Assembly: GCF_900176535.1 (NCBI RefSeq)
Contig: NZ_FWXT01000001.1
Location: forward strand, 1,550,001 to 1,614,000
Reading direction: 5' to 3'
Length of the DNA: 64,000 nucleotides
From: Pedobacter africanus
Lineage (GTDB): Bacteria; Bacteroidota; Bacteroidia; Sphingobacteriales; Sphingobacteriaceae
A program made the position numbers and the translations under genes. The number at the start of each line of letters is the position of its first letter. Within the stretch, counting starts at the first letter, position 1. The notes under the pieces were generated by a model that worked only from the letters and a program-made list of their open reading frames with translations, made no database searches and had not been told where the DNA came from. Below are positions 52,969 to 60,812 of the stretch, in pieces.

Positions 52969-54927
52969 TTATTGATGTAGGCCCCCATTTTTGTAGAGAT
53001 CATAGGCAGTTTGGTAATTTGCTTTGGCTTGCTCTACAAGGCCTGCAGAGAGTTTATCCGGCTTTTGCATGCCGCTTACAGGAGCGTACAAATAAGTTCC
53101 TACCTTCCGCTGAGGGCCTAAAATTACCAGGCTGTCCATTTTAAGATAGGCCAGTTTCTGGTAAGTTCCAAGCACAGCCCTGGGTTCAAAACCAGGATCC
53201 AGAACATCCTGCCCATAAAGGTTACTAATGTAGTTCCAGCCAAGCAGCGAGAATAGTGTGGGATAGAGATCAATTTGCGAGCACATTTTTCCAATTACGC
53301 CTTTTCTGTCATCAGGCAGGTTCAGGATCATGCAGGGAATATGGTATTTACTGATCTCTATTTCATTTTTTCCGGCGCTTCCCGCACAATGATCTGCAAC
53401 GATAATGATTACTGTATTTCCATACCACGCTTTATTCTTTATCGCCTGCAAAAACCTTCCAATAGCATAGTCGGTATAACGTACGGCAGCTTCCCTACTA
53501 CCAGGCCGGCGGTCAATAGCCCCTGCCGGAAATGTAAACGGGCGGTGATTGGAAGTGGTCATTACAAAATTATAGAACGGCCTGCCAGACCTAAAGTCTT
53601 TATCTGCACCTTTAATAACCTCCTGAAACAAATCCCCGTCGCTTATCCCCCAGGCATTTTCAAAGTGTACAGCACTATCAGGAATTACCCTTCTTTTGGT
53701 TTTATAAGTATCATTGATCTTTAGGTTACGCCCTCTATCTACTATATCGAAGCCGTTACCCCCAAAATACTCATTCATATTGTCAAAATAGCCATCACCG
53801 CCATAATAAAATGTTCTTGAATAACCCTTCTGTTGAAAAATGTAGCCCACAGTGGTCAGGTCCTGATTATCCTGCCGGCGTACTATACTGTTTCCAGGTG
53901 TTGGTGGCACAGAAAGGCTAAGCGCCTCCATGCCCCGCACGGTACGTGTACCTGTGGCATACATATTTGTAAAAAACAGGCTATGATTAGCTGCAGAATC
54001 CAGCACAGGCATTAAATTCTGGGTATTGCCAAAATGTGCCATAAAATCTGCGCTCAGGCTTTCAACCGTAATCATAATCACGTTGGGTTTATAATATTTT
54101 CCGGTATTTGTTATTCTCCTTTTAATAGAATGGCCTCCGCCCAAAAATAAACTGTGCTTTTCACTCAGTTCTTTCCTCACCAATTGATATGCCCTGTTCA
54201 GGGGCAATACCGAATAAAAATCATTGTAATTCAGCTCGTTGTTTTTAAAGGCCGAAAAAAAAGAATAAATACCGGCCTTTGCCAGTTCATTTTCATATCG
54301 GTTAGTACCAGACTCAGCATAGGCATTGCTAAGCAATACAGGATAAGATAAAGTTACAAGGAACAGCACACCGAATACCATCAACCTGCGCTTAAAAGAT
54401 ATACCCGGTTGAAACGACATCCGAAATACACCGAACCTGCTAAAAAGCCACATCACCACCAAAGCCAATACCAGCACACCGCCTATCAGCAATGGCAAGG
54501 GATAAGATTCATTAATGTTGTTAACTACCTCATAAGTATAAATGAGGTAGTCAACTGCAATAAAGTTAAACCTGCTTTCAAATTCCTGCCAGAAGGTAAC
54601 TTCAGCAAAAAAAGAAAAAAAGGGAATGAGCAAAGCAATCAGCAAGCCAGTATAAGTAATTAATCTGTTTACTGTAGAACGTAGCCACCTGTCTGGCAGC
54701 ACCAGCAAATAGAGGTTGTAAAAGGCGGTCATAAACAAAGCAACCCCAATATCATAATCTAATCCCAGGAAATAGATCCTCAATAATCCGTTTATACCAA
54801 AATCAGCTTTAGGTATAGACACCACCAGCAATAGGGTCCGGATTAAAAATGAGAGCAGTATAAAGACAAATATAAAAGCAAAAAAGACACAGTACCTGCC
54901 CCTGAATATTTGTTTAAGCATATTCAT
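52969..54927 (-). CDS. LTA synthase-like sulfatase-domain membrane protein
   Basis: A 652-residue protein with five helices (about 10-200) and a periplasmic alkaline-phosphatase-like domain (about 275-620). The block KPNVIMITVESLSADF carries the first metal Glu, the nucleophile Thr lies in YATGTRTVRGMEAL, and VADHCAGSA and TSNHRPFTFP are further metal motifs. Such enzymes move phosphoglycerol or phosphoethanolamine onto lipids or glycans. A -7 box TAATTTTG (minus strand, 54938-54945) lies just before the start. The substrate in this diderm is unknown. Confidence 0.92.
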   Translation of the reverse strand: MNMLKQIFRGRYCVFFAFIFVFILLSFLIRTLLLVVSIPKADFGINGLLRIYFLGLDYDIGVALFMTAFYNLYLLVLPDRWLRSTVNRLITYTGLLIALLIPFFSFFAEVTFWQEFESRFNFIAVDYLIYTYEVVNNINESYPLPLLIGGVLVLALVVMWLFSRFGVFRMSFQPGISFKRRLMVFGVLFLVTLSYPVLLSNAYAESGTNRYENELAKAGIYSFFSAFKNNELNYNDFYSVLPLNRAYQLVRKELSEKHSLFLGGGHSIKRRITNTGKYYKPNVIMITVESLSADFMAHFGNTQNLMPVLDSAANHSLFFTNMYATGTRTVRGMEALSLSVPPTPGNSIVRRQDNQDLTTVGYIFQQKGYSRTFYYGGDGYFDNMNEYFGGNGFDIVDRGRNLKINDTYKTKRRVIPDSAVHFENAWGISDGDLFQEVIKGADKDFRSGRPFYNFVMTTSNHRPFTFPAGAIDRRPGSREAAVRYTDYAIGRFLQAIKNKAWYGNTVIIIVADHCAGSAGKNEIEISKYHIPCMILNLPDDRKGVIGKMCSQIDLYPTLFSLLGWNYISNLYGQDVLDPGFEPRAVLGTYQKLAYLKMDSLVILGPQRKVGTYLYAPVSGMQKPDKLSAGLVEQAKANYQTAYDLYKNGGLHQ

Positions 54928-54942
54928 ACAAAATATGCAAAA

Positions 54943-55602
54943 TTATAGATCAATTTGGTAGAAAATCTGAATTTCCCCTAAATACTGCGTAGTACTTACC
55001 GCATCACCTGCTGCATTCACGTAATGCATCCAGGTATGTACCACATCGCCGCTAAAGTTTTCCGGCAATTGCAAATCCACTTTCTGCTCTGCCCGCAGGG
55101 CAATATCCTGAAAGGTCACAAATTCCTGTTTTGCCGGATTGTAAACTACAACAGTAGCCCTGTCATCATCCTTGCAAAAGACCGATGCTGACGGGTTTTC
55201 CCATTCTATGCTCAGTATGCCATCTGCCAATGCCAGCACTTGCTTAATTAAAGAAATCAATAGCTCACCGCGGCTAAACACCGCCCTGGCAAAATCTATT
55301 GCATAGGTTGCTGCCGAATTGCCGGTAACAGCTTCCTTTAAATGAAAGGCCACAGCTTGGTTCATTGGCGTTTTCTCTCCATTAAAAATCTGGTAACCTA
55401 TCCATATCAATGCTTTCAGCGGCTTTAGCCAGCTGCTTACCATAGACAGCAGTGCCCTCTGGTTCAATTGTTTTTCTGATGGGGCCTTTAGTGTGGGTGT
55501 TGGTAAACTCCGCATGTAATCTATACCTCGCGATGACGCGCCAACCACATTGCCCAGTTTGCCCTTAAAGGTGCCGTTTATTCCGTTTTTATATCTTGCC
55601 AT
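54943..55602 (-). CDS. DUF6266 family protein, intact copy
   Basis: A 219-residue protein. The start at 55602 gives MARYKNGINGTFKGKLGNVV, the family N-terminus; an in-frame ATG 16 codons upstream lies in the heptamer repeat. Other shared blocks are TPMNQAVAFHLKEAVTG, AIDFARAVFSRGEL and an end block LPENFSGDVVHTWMHYVN. The same pattern is seen in the broken copy at 56529-57175. There is no signal peptide. The family is frequent in Pedobacter and has no known function. The neighbours are a CHAP hydrolase and a holin-like protein. Confidence 0.88.
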   Translation of the reverse strand: MARYKNGINGTFKGKLGNVVGASSRGIDYMRSLPTPTLKAPSEKQLNQRALLSMVSSWLKPLKALIWIGYQIFNGEKTPMNQAVAFHLKEAVTGNSAATYAIDFARAVFSRGELLISLIKQVLALADGILSIEWENPSASVFCKDDDRATVVVYNPAKQEFVTFQDIALRAEQKVDLQLPENFSGDVVHTWMHYVNAAGDAVSTTQYLGEIQIFYQIDL

Positions 55603-56075
55603 AATATTTGTTTTTTGATTTTTGATTTTTGATTGGCGGCTGAAACCCAATCTGCATATTTATATACTGTTCGTTTATGGTGCAAGCGCTGGTAAACGCC
55701 ATCCCCATTTCTGCTTCCATTGTTATTGCTGTTACCTTCCAGGCTGTAAATCCAATCACCCTTAACCTCAGCAACAAGCCCTACATGCGCAATCCTTTTC
55801 AAGTCCGGAAACCATACCCCAAACACATCCGCAGGCTTAGGCTCTTTTACTATCCTTGATGCCGGAAACATAGCTGGGCTCCAGGCAGTTCGGGGCCGAT
55901 CATAACCAGCTTTTCCAAAACACCAGGAGATATAGGAAGCGCACCATGCCGCTGGAACTTTAATTCCAGTATAAGCTAAGTACTCACGCACCCGCTTACC
56001 CTCATTATTCCCTACCTCCCTTACCCCAACTTCGGCTCTGGCAATACTAAGCACCTTGTCCCGCCTACTTGTCAT
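55578..56075 (-). CDS. CHAP-domain (TIGR02594-like) peptidoglycan hydrolase
   Basis: A 165-residue protein from the ATG at 56075, MTSRRDKVLSIARAEVGVRE; an upstream in-frame ATG (56177) overlaps the holin-like gene and adds a hydrophobic piece. The NlpC/CHAP-type fold shows the catalytic Cys in AAWCASYISWCFG and the His in IAHVGLVAEV, followed by YSLEGNSNNNG. It probably cuts the peptide part of peptidoglycan. The last codons run through a heptamer repeat (55612-55632) and past the start codon of the DUF6266 gene. With the holin-like gene it recalls a phage lysis pair. Confidence 0.88.
   Translation of the reverse strand: MTSRRDKVLSIARAEVGVREVGNNEGKRVREYLAYTGIKVPAAWCASYISWCFGKAGYDRPRTAWSPAMFPASRIVKEPKPADVFGVWFPDLKRIAHVGLVAEVKGDWIYSLEGNSNNNGSRNGDGVYQRLHHKRTVYKYADWVSAANQKSKIKKQILWQDIKTE
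55612..55632. repeat. Three tandem copies of a 7-bp repeat inside the end of the CHAP gene
   Basis: TTTTTGA occurs three times in tandem on the plus strand. It encodes the lysine-rich end of the CHAP protein and lies 10 bases before the start codon of the DUF6266 gene. A change by one unit would shift the reading frame. Confidence 0.8.
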
Positions 56076-56095
56076 CCCGACTTCGGAGGGATCTA

Positions 56096-56476
56096 TTACA
56101 CCACCGCTACCACACACCCCAAGCCCACCAATAGCACCAAACAAAACGATGCCCATAAAAATGCCAGCTTTTGCCATACCTGTAAATCTTCAAAGTGTAA
56201 AACCATCCTGTCCATTCCCGGCAGGCCCATCCGCAGCCAAAACCTGATGAAAAGCCACCAGCTTAATTCCAGCAGCAGTAAAAATGTAACCAGACTTAGC
56301 ACCACCATTAAGGGTACACTTTGGTTTATCCCGGTAGTCATTTCCGGGTTATCCAAAAAGCTGGTTATCCCGCCCCATATCAGCATCAGCAATACAAATA
56401 GCCGATGTTCTTTCTTGGCTTCATTCAAAAAGCCAATGAGGTTCATACCCCAATGTTTTATATCTATTGTTTTCAT
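56096..56476 (-). CDS. Small membrane protein, holin-like
   Basis: A 126-residue protein with about three helices: residues about 25-42 (LFVLLMLIWGGITSFL), 50-75 (VPLMVVLSLVTFLLLLELSWWL) and 98-122 (LAFLWASFCLVLLVGLGCVV). The start at 56476, MKTIDIKHWGMNLIGFLNEA, follows a GC-rich hairpin. The size, helix number and place right before a peptidoglycan hydrolase resemble a phage holin. No holin family was recognised with certainty. Confidence 0.75.
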   Translation of the reverse strand: MKTIDIKHWGMNLIGFLNEAKKEHRLFVLLMLIWGGITSFLDNPEMTTGINQSVPLMVVLSLVTFLLLLELSWWLFIRFWLRMGLPGMDRMVLHFEDLQVWQKLAFLWASFCLVLLVGLGCVVAVV

Positions 56477-56500
56477 GTTTTCTGTTTTAAATGAATAAGA

Positions 56501-56522
56501 GGGGCTGGCCTTTTCCAGCCCC
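56501..56522 (-). terminator. GC-rich hairpin between the DUF6266 pseudogene and the holin-like gene
   Basis: GGGGCTGG pairs with CCAGCCCC (8 bp, 6-base loop). On the minus strand it lies just after the pseudogene stop and is followed by TCTTATT, so it is a terminator or a partial one. Confidence 0.7.
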
Positions 56523-56528
56523 CTTAGG

Positions 56529-57175
56529 TTAAAGAACCGTAAACTCCCCAATGTAGTTGCTATTGGAAACCTCTTTTCCAAGCGCATTTACAAAAGAGAT
56601 CCAACAATGCACGGTGTCACCACTCCAATCGGGCGGCAGCTGCAATACATAAGCTTCAGCTGATCTTGCAGCTGCAGATGGCAGCATCGTAAACTTATCC
56701 TTATCTACATTGTAGGCCAGCACCGTCGCCCGGTCTGTGCCACCGGTACTACCAATAGGGGCATCATTGTCCCAGCTAAAGTCCAGCTTGGCCGCAACCG
56801 TAGCGGCAACCGCCACATTGGCCGCTTCAGGTAAATCACCATCGCTAAACATCACCTTGGTGTAATCAATGGCATAGTTTGCCATGTTTGTTCCGGTAAC
56901 CGCATTCTTCAAATGATAAGAAGTTGCTGCGTTCATAGGCGTTATGCCATTGTTGAATTGCTGGTAACCTACATTGATCAGCGGTTTAAGCCGCTTTAAA
57001 AATGTGGTAACCATGGCCAGCTTAAACCTTACGTTCAGCTGTGCTTCAGTGGGGGTGTAATCCCCAAAATCAGGAACACTTTCAAATAGTGTACCCCGTT
57101 CCAGCTCGATCCTACAACCGACCCAACTTTTCCTCTGAAATTGCCGAGGATGCCTTTTTTGTATTTTCGAATTAT
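56529..57175 (-). pseudogene. DUF6266 family gene, broken by a one-base frameshift and loss of the start codon
   Basis: The N-terminal part (KKGILGNFRGKVGSVVGSSW) and C-terminal part (TPTEAQLNVRFKLAMV to SNYIGEFTVL) match the intact DUF6266 protein along its length but lie in two frames. The shift falls near 57080-57082 in a run of A: adding one A restores LKSVPDFGDYTPTEAQ, which aligns with the intact protein. At the position of the start codon the frame reads ATA (57173-57175) instead of ATG. An unrelated ATG at 57229 would extend the first part. Two lesions suggest a genuine pseudogene. Confidence 0.85.
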
Positions 57176-57349
57176 AAATGTAAAACTATGTATGTTGAAA
57201 CAAATAAACCACAACTTACGAAGTGACAATCAGGCACTTTGGTACAAAAACCATCTTCAAAGCTATAGGAAGGCGGTAAATTATTTTCTTTTTACAAGAA
57301 AAATTATTTCTGATAAAATTTTTGAGAAGTACTTTCACAACCTCCAAAG

Positions 57350-57511
57350 CTATGCATCCATATCTAAGGGCTCATCTTCTTCCAGTTCTGGCCTTGCCCT
57401 GTACAAGGTATAACTGTAGGTCAGTACCGGGTGCCCATCTACATGCGCATCTGCATCAGGTATAACCATCACCGGCAGGTGTTCATCAATCTCGAAATAC
57501 ATTGGTTTCAT
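57350..57511 (-). CDS. Small acidic protein (53 residues), unknown function
   Basis: A frame from ATG 57511 to TAG 57350 encodes 53 residues, beginning MKPMYFEIDEHLPVMVIPDA and ending in an acidic tail ELEEDEPLDMDA. It lies in the gap between the 62-residue gene and the DUF6266 pseudogene on the same strand. Codon use looks normal. It has no signal peptide and no family was recognised. It is probably part of the cassette. Confidence 0.6.
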   Translation of the reverse strand: MKPMYFEIDEHLPVMVIPDADAHVDGHPVLTYSYTLYRARPELEEDEPLDMDA

Positions 57512-57565
57512 ATGAGCACATTTTTCTTTTAAAATAATGCCGTCCAGGCCTGGTTCTTAAAACGC

Positions 57566-57754
57566 CTAAATTCCCCGGTTGTTGATCAGGTATTCTTTGA
57601 TTTTCTGCTCATCATCACCCACAGCCGCCCGTGCCTCCCGGATAGCCTGCTCATCAATGTTTTCTTTCCGCATCAGTTCTGAGATAATTTCCCCGGGCTG
57701 CTTTTCCTCTTCCGGAATTACCGGTTTATTAGATTGGTTATTTTGCGTTTCCAT
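57566..57754 (-). CDS. Small charged protein (62 residues), unknown function
   Basis: A 62-residue protein, METQNNQSNKPVIPEEEKQP with a helical second half (IISELMRKENIDEQAIREAR). It is first of the minus-strand cassette and lies 54 bases before the 53-residue gene. It is hydrophilic, without signal peptide. No family was recognised. Confidence 0.65.
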   Translation of the reverse strand: METQNNQSNKPVIPEEEKQPGEIISELMRKENIDEQAIREARAAVGDDEQKIKEYLINNRGI

Positions 57755-57857
57755 TTTAGTATTTTTTTATTCATTAAACACGCTTGGCAGCCAATGGTTT
57801 TAATTTCATCCATAGGAGTAGGTTTTCGGTTTGCACATTTCTGTGTAAATTAATGCC

Positions 57858-58340
57858 ATGCAAACATCAGGTGAAAAAACATTCAGCAAAACCGTTGACA
57901 TCAATACCTCCCCGGAAAAATTATGGGAGGTACTAACCAAACCCGATTTGATGAAACGATGGGTATCTGATTCGGAAGTTGAGATACTTACAGATTGGAG
58001 ATTAGGCAGCCCGATAAAAATGCTGGTACAGGCCAATTCGTATAAGGATTATTTTGAAAACAAAGGAACTGTTTTGCAATTCAAGCCTGAACATATTCTG
58101 CAGTATAGTCATTTAAGCGCATTGTCCAGGCTGCCAGATCTTATCGAAAACTATACGGTTATTACGTTTACGCTAATTCCCGGCAACGATAAAACCAGCC
58201 TGAACTTAACTTTAAGCAACTTCCCAACAGAAACGATTTATCAGCACCTCGCATTTTACTGGAACATCACCCTTGAACTAATTAAAAAGCGAATTGAAAA
58301 TGAAAAACCATGTTGCTATGGAACCGAAGGGGTGTTATAG
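57858..58340 (+). CDS. SRPBCC (START/AHSA1-like) domain protein
   Basis: A 160-residue single-domain protein. The first strand and helix TVDINTSPEKLWEVLTKPDL and the end SNFPTETIYQHLAFYWNITL are typical of the AHSA1 branch of the SRPBCC fold, which forms a hydrophobic cavity. In bacteria these often bind small lipids or act with Hsp90-like or toxin systems. It is divergent from the DUF6266 cassette. The ligand is unknown. Confidence 0.9.
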   Translation: MQTSGEKTFSKTVDINTSPEKLWEVLTKPDLMKRWVSDSEVEILTDWRLGSPIKMLVQANSYKDYFENKGTVLQFKPEHILQYSHLSALSRLPDLIENYTVITFTLIPGNDKTSLNLTLSNFPTETIYQHLAFYWNITLELIKKRIENEKPCCYGTEGVL

Positions 58341-58372
58341 TTACAGGGATAACGGGTTACCGCCGGCTAAAA

Positions 58373-58398
58373 GGCAAACAAATATTATTCTGTTTGCC
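58373..58398 (+). terminator. Hairpin after the SRPBCC gene
   Basis: GGCAAACA (58373-58380) pairs with TGTTTGCC (58391-58398), with a 10-base loop. Only a weak T run follows, so termination is possible but not certain. Confidence 0.5.
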
Positions 58399-58445
58399 CC
58401 TTTAAAAAACCTCTCAAACAAAATCCAATTCTAAAAAACATAGCC

Positions 58446-58468
58446 ATTTCCGGACGTGTTCCGGAAAT
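58446..58468 (+). repeat. 9-bp inverted repeat over the start codon of the Rpn-type gene
   Basis: ATTTCCGGA and TCCGGAAAT are perfect arms with a 5-base loop. The second arm contains the first two bases of the ATG at 58467, so the start codon may be hidden in the hairpin. Confidence 0.6.
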
Positions 58469-59486
58469 GAAAATAGTTTTGTTAGCTGAAAAACAAGGGC
58501 TTAGGTTTGCTGTTATAAAACCTATAAAATTGGAACTAACCACCAGCATTGTTAAACCAAAGCAGCAGAAAAGAAAAGCCAGAAGAAAGCCGCGCCGCAG
58601 AGATGATCTCTTATGGAAAGCAATTGTCGAGGACGTATCAGAAGACTTCCTGCGTTTTTTCTTCCCGGAAGCAGATGCTCTTTTTGATTTCAGCAGAAAA
58701 TGTGAGTACCTGGACAAAGAATTTGACCCCTTCTTTCCGTACGAAGAAAATACGGCAGCTGTACGGTATGTAGATAAACTGATTAAGGTTTATCTGAAAA
58801 ATGGAACTGAAAAATGGATTGCAATACATGTGGAGGTCCAAAATCAGCGCGGCAAGGAAGACTTTAGCTCCAGGATGATCCGGTACTGGTACTTAATGAA
58901 GGAAAAATATAATGTGTCTATTACAGCGCTTGCAATTATAACAGGGAGCAATAACAAATTCAAACCTACACCTTATGTTGAGAAATGCTTAGGTACTAAA
59001 CTAACTTACGAATACAACGTTTATTCCATACTGGATCAGCGCGAAGCCGCCTTACAGGCCAATCCAAACCCATTTGCTGTTGTTATCCTGGCGGCCCTTT
59101 CTGCCATTAGAAAAAAGAAGGTAACCGATCTGGAATTAAAGGCCATAAAACACGAACTGAACCGGGAACTGACAAAAAGAAAACCTGATGCGGTTAAACA
59201 CAAAGGCATTATGAATTTTATTAAATACTATATGAATTTTGAAAACCCTAAAATGATGATTACTTTTGATAGAGAACTTCAAGCATTAACCGGAAGAACT
59301 ACTCCTATGGGGACTGAAGAATATTTACTGGATAAATTTAAAAAAGAAGGAATTGCAGAAGGCGAAGCCAAAGGCCGGCATGATGAAGCTTTGGAAATTG
59401 CCCGTGAGATGAAAAAAGATAAATTTCCGGTTGAGACCATTGCAAAGCTGACTAAGCTTACAATCCAAGAAATAGAAGCGCTTTAA
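58467..59486 (+). CDS. Rpn family recombination-promoting nuclease (PD-(D/E)XK)
   Basis: A 339-residue protein. After a basic N-terminus (QQKRKARRKPRRRDD) the nuclease domain shows EDFLRFFFPE, YVDKLIKVYL, the core IHVEVQNQ and SRMIRYWYLM. The C-terminal tail GIAEGEAKGRHDEALEIARE and IAKLTKLTIQEIEAL is typical of Rpn/PDDEXK_2 proteins. E. coli Rpn proteins promote RecA-independent recombination; other members are near toxin or mobile genes. The start ATG lies in a hairpin; the basic extension may begin further on. It has no partner gene here. Confidence 0.88.
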   Translation: MKIVLLAEKQGLRFAVIKPIKLELTTSIVKPKQQKRKARRKPRRRDDLLWKAIVEDVSEDFLRFFFPEADALFDFSRKCEYLDKEFDPFFPYEENTAAVRYVDKLIKVYLKNGTEKWIAIHVEVQNQRGKEDFSSRMIRYWYLMKEKYNVSITALAIITGSNNKFKPTPYVEKCLGTKLTYEYNVYSILDQREAALQANPNPFAVVILAALSAIRKKKVTDLELKAIKHELNRELTKRKPDAVKHKGIMNFIKYYMNFENPKMMITFDRELQALTGRTTPMGTEEYLLDKFKKEGIAEGEAKGRHDEALEIAREMKKDKFPVETIAKLTKLTIQEIEAL

Positions 59487-59635
59487 GCCTTCACGGTCCA
59501 CGCTCATCATCAGATTACAAATGCTTCGCCTTAAAATTTTGTGAAGTCAAAAGAAATACCTAATTTCTCCCATTGAAACCAAACCCTGCAGCTTAGGGCC
59601 GCATCGTTCGGGTTATCAGACTTAATACCGAACAA

Positions 59636-59995
59636 ATGGAAACTATATTGGTACAAGACAAGGATGATGCGGTCTTAGACGTGCTTTCTCTTGCCCTTCA
59701 GGAAGAAGGATTTGAAGTGATCTCTGTCAATACCTGTGATGAAAAAAAGATTCTGGAATTAATTGATCAGCAAAGACCTCATGTGGTAATGCTCGACATC
59801 AGGATGTCAGACCAGGATTGCATTGATGTATGTAAGCTAATTAAGCTTAAGTATCCGCACCTTCCGGTTATTGCATTAAGCTGTAATAACAATGTCCATG
59901 AGCAATACAACACAAATGGATTCGACGGCTATATTAAAAAGCCATTTGACCTGGACCTCCTTTATAAAATTATCAGAAAGCATATTTCAGGATAA
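59636..59995 (+). CDS. Single-domain response regulator
   Basis: A 119-residue receiver domain without an output domain. Acidic pocket residues lie at the start (VQDKDDAVLD), phospho-acceptor Asp in HVVMLDIRMSD, and the Lys in YIKKPFDLDLL. Such proteins act by protein contact, for example in phosphorelays or on flagella-like machines. It is 57 bases upstream of a second receiver gene and no kinase is next to it. Confidence 0.93.
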   Translation: METILVQDKDDAVLDVLSLALQEEGFEVISVNTCDEKKILELIDQQRPHVVMLDIRMSDQDCIDVCKLIKLKYPHLPVIALSCNNNVHEQYNTNGFDGYIKKPFDLDLLYKIIRKHISG

Positions 59996-60052
59996 TCGTA
60001 AAACTATTAGTGCTCCGAATGGTTGTAGAATTAACATCAACCCTGGAAAACT

Positions 60053-60424
60053 ATGGATACCCCCAAGCAACGCATCTATATAGTTGAAGACAATTCTGAT
60101 ATTGGCTTTATACTCGAGTTATTTTTAAATGAGGAAGGCTTTGCGGTCAAAGTATTGTCTACAGCAAAGGAATTTAACAATGCCCTGAAAAAAGGAATGC
60201 CCGATCTGTTCCTTTTAGATGTAATGTTACCAGACGGAAACGGCATTGATATTTGCCACCGGCTTAAAAATGACCCCCGCAGTAAACGCTTACCTATTTT
60301 GATCATGTCTGCCCAGTCAAATCAAGATGCTGCAAAGAATTGTGAAGCGGAAGAATTTATAGCAAAACCATTTGACCTGTTCATTTTGCTCCGTAAGATT
60401 AAACAGTGTTTGTCTGCGGCCTAA
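60053..60424 (+). CDS. Single-domain response regulator
   Basis: A 123-residue receiver domain. Acidic residues in YIVEDNSDIGFIL, phospho-acceptor Asp in LFLLDVMLPDGNG and Lys in FIAKPFDLFI. It is different from its neighbour upstream (about a third of the positions appear alike), so it is not a recent copy. The terminator follows at 60456. The kinase partner is not in the window's neighbourhood. Confidence 0.93.
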   Translation: MDTPKQRIYIVEDNSDIGFILELFLNEEGFAVKVLSTAKEFNNALKKGMPDLFLLDVMLPDGNGIDICHRLKNDPRSKRLPILIMSAQSNQDAAKNCEAEEFIAKPFDLFILLRKIKQCLSAA

Positions 60425-60455
60425 AGCGCTGGCAGATGACCTTTAAATTGCTACC

Positions 60456-60482
60456 GCGCGCTGAATTAACGCGCTTTTGTTT
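60456..60482 (+). terminator. Intrinsic terminator after the second response regulator
   Basis: GCGCG and CGCGC arms (60456-60460, 60470-60474) with a 9-base loop are followed by a T-rich tail. Confidence 0.7.
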
Positions 60483-60483
60483 A

Positions 60484-60507
60484 AACAATCTTTTGCCAAA
60501 GATTGTT
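60484..60507 (+). repeat. 10-bp perfect hairpin upstream of the disordered protein genes
   Basis: AACAATCTTT and AAAGATTGTT are perfect arms with a TGCC loop. It follows the terminator directly and has no T run. It could be part of the terminator array, an operator, or a leader structure. Confidence 0.6.
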
Positions 60508-60577
60508 CAGGAATAGCAGACAAGCAAGACTGCGATTGGATAAAAGCAAAAAACAAGTTTAATTAAAACTTACAATT

Positions 60578-60796
60578 ATGGCAAATCAACAAGATAAGCG
60601 GAAAAAAGATGAGGTTCAAAAAAAAACTGTTTATAAAGAGACAGAGGAGCGCATCAACGAAAAGAAACCAGACAGCGGAGAAACTTCTTCGGTTGCCGAT
60701 CTTGGCAGAACAGACCTTGTTTCCAGACCGGAAAGAAAACATAAGCCTTTAGGCTCAAGTCATGAGCCCGGAACTACGCCAGGAAGCGATATCTAA
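60578..60796 (+). CDS. Small disordered charged protein (72 residues)
   Basis: A 72-residue protein rich in Lys, Glu, Ser and Pro, from MANQQDKRKKDEVQ to the end SSHEPGTTPGSDI. It is probably unfolded. Such genes are frequent in stress regions of Sphingobacteriaceae. It lies 154 bases after the second response regulator and just before a similar gene. Confidence 0.65.
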   Translation: MANQQDKRKKDEVQKKTVYKETEERINEKKPDSGETSSVADLGRTDLVSRPERKHKPLGSSHEPGTTPGSDI

Positions 60797-60812
60797 CCTA
60801 AAACCTATTCCT

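Noticed and set aside
57141..57413. 90-codon plus-strand frame over the pseudogene start
   Set aside because: It overlaps the DUF6266 relic and the 53-residue gene, and ends in a serine run that is a reverse reading of an acidic tail.
54943..57754. A prophage or prophage remnant
   Set aside because: Only a holin-like and a CHAP gene are seen; there are no integrase, capsid, tail or terminase genes and no att-type repeats were recognised.
58385..58717. 110-codon minus-strand frame over the Rpn-type gene
   Set aside because: It is antisense to a recognised nuclease domain and rich in Arg, Ser and Phe in the way of shadow frames.
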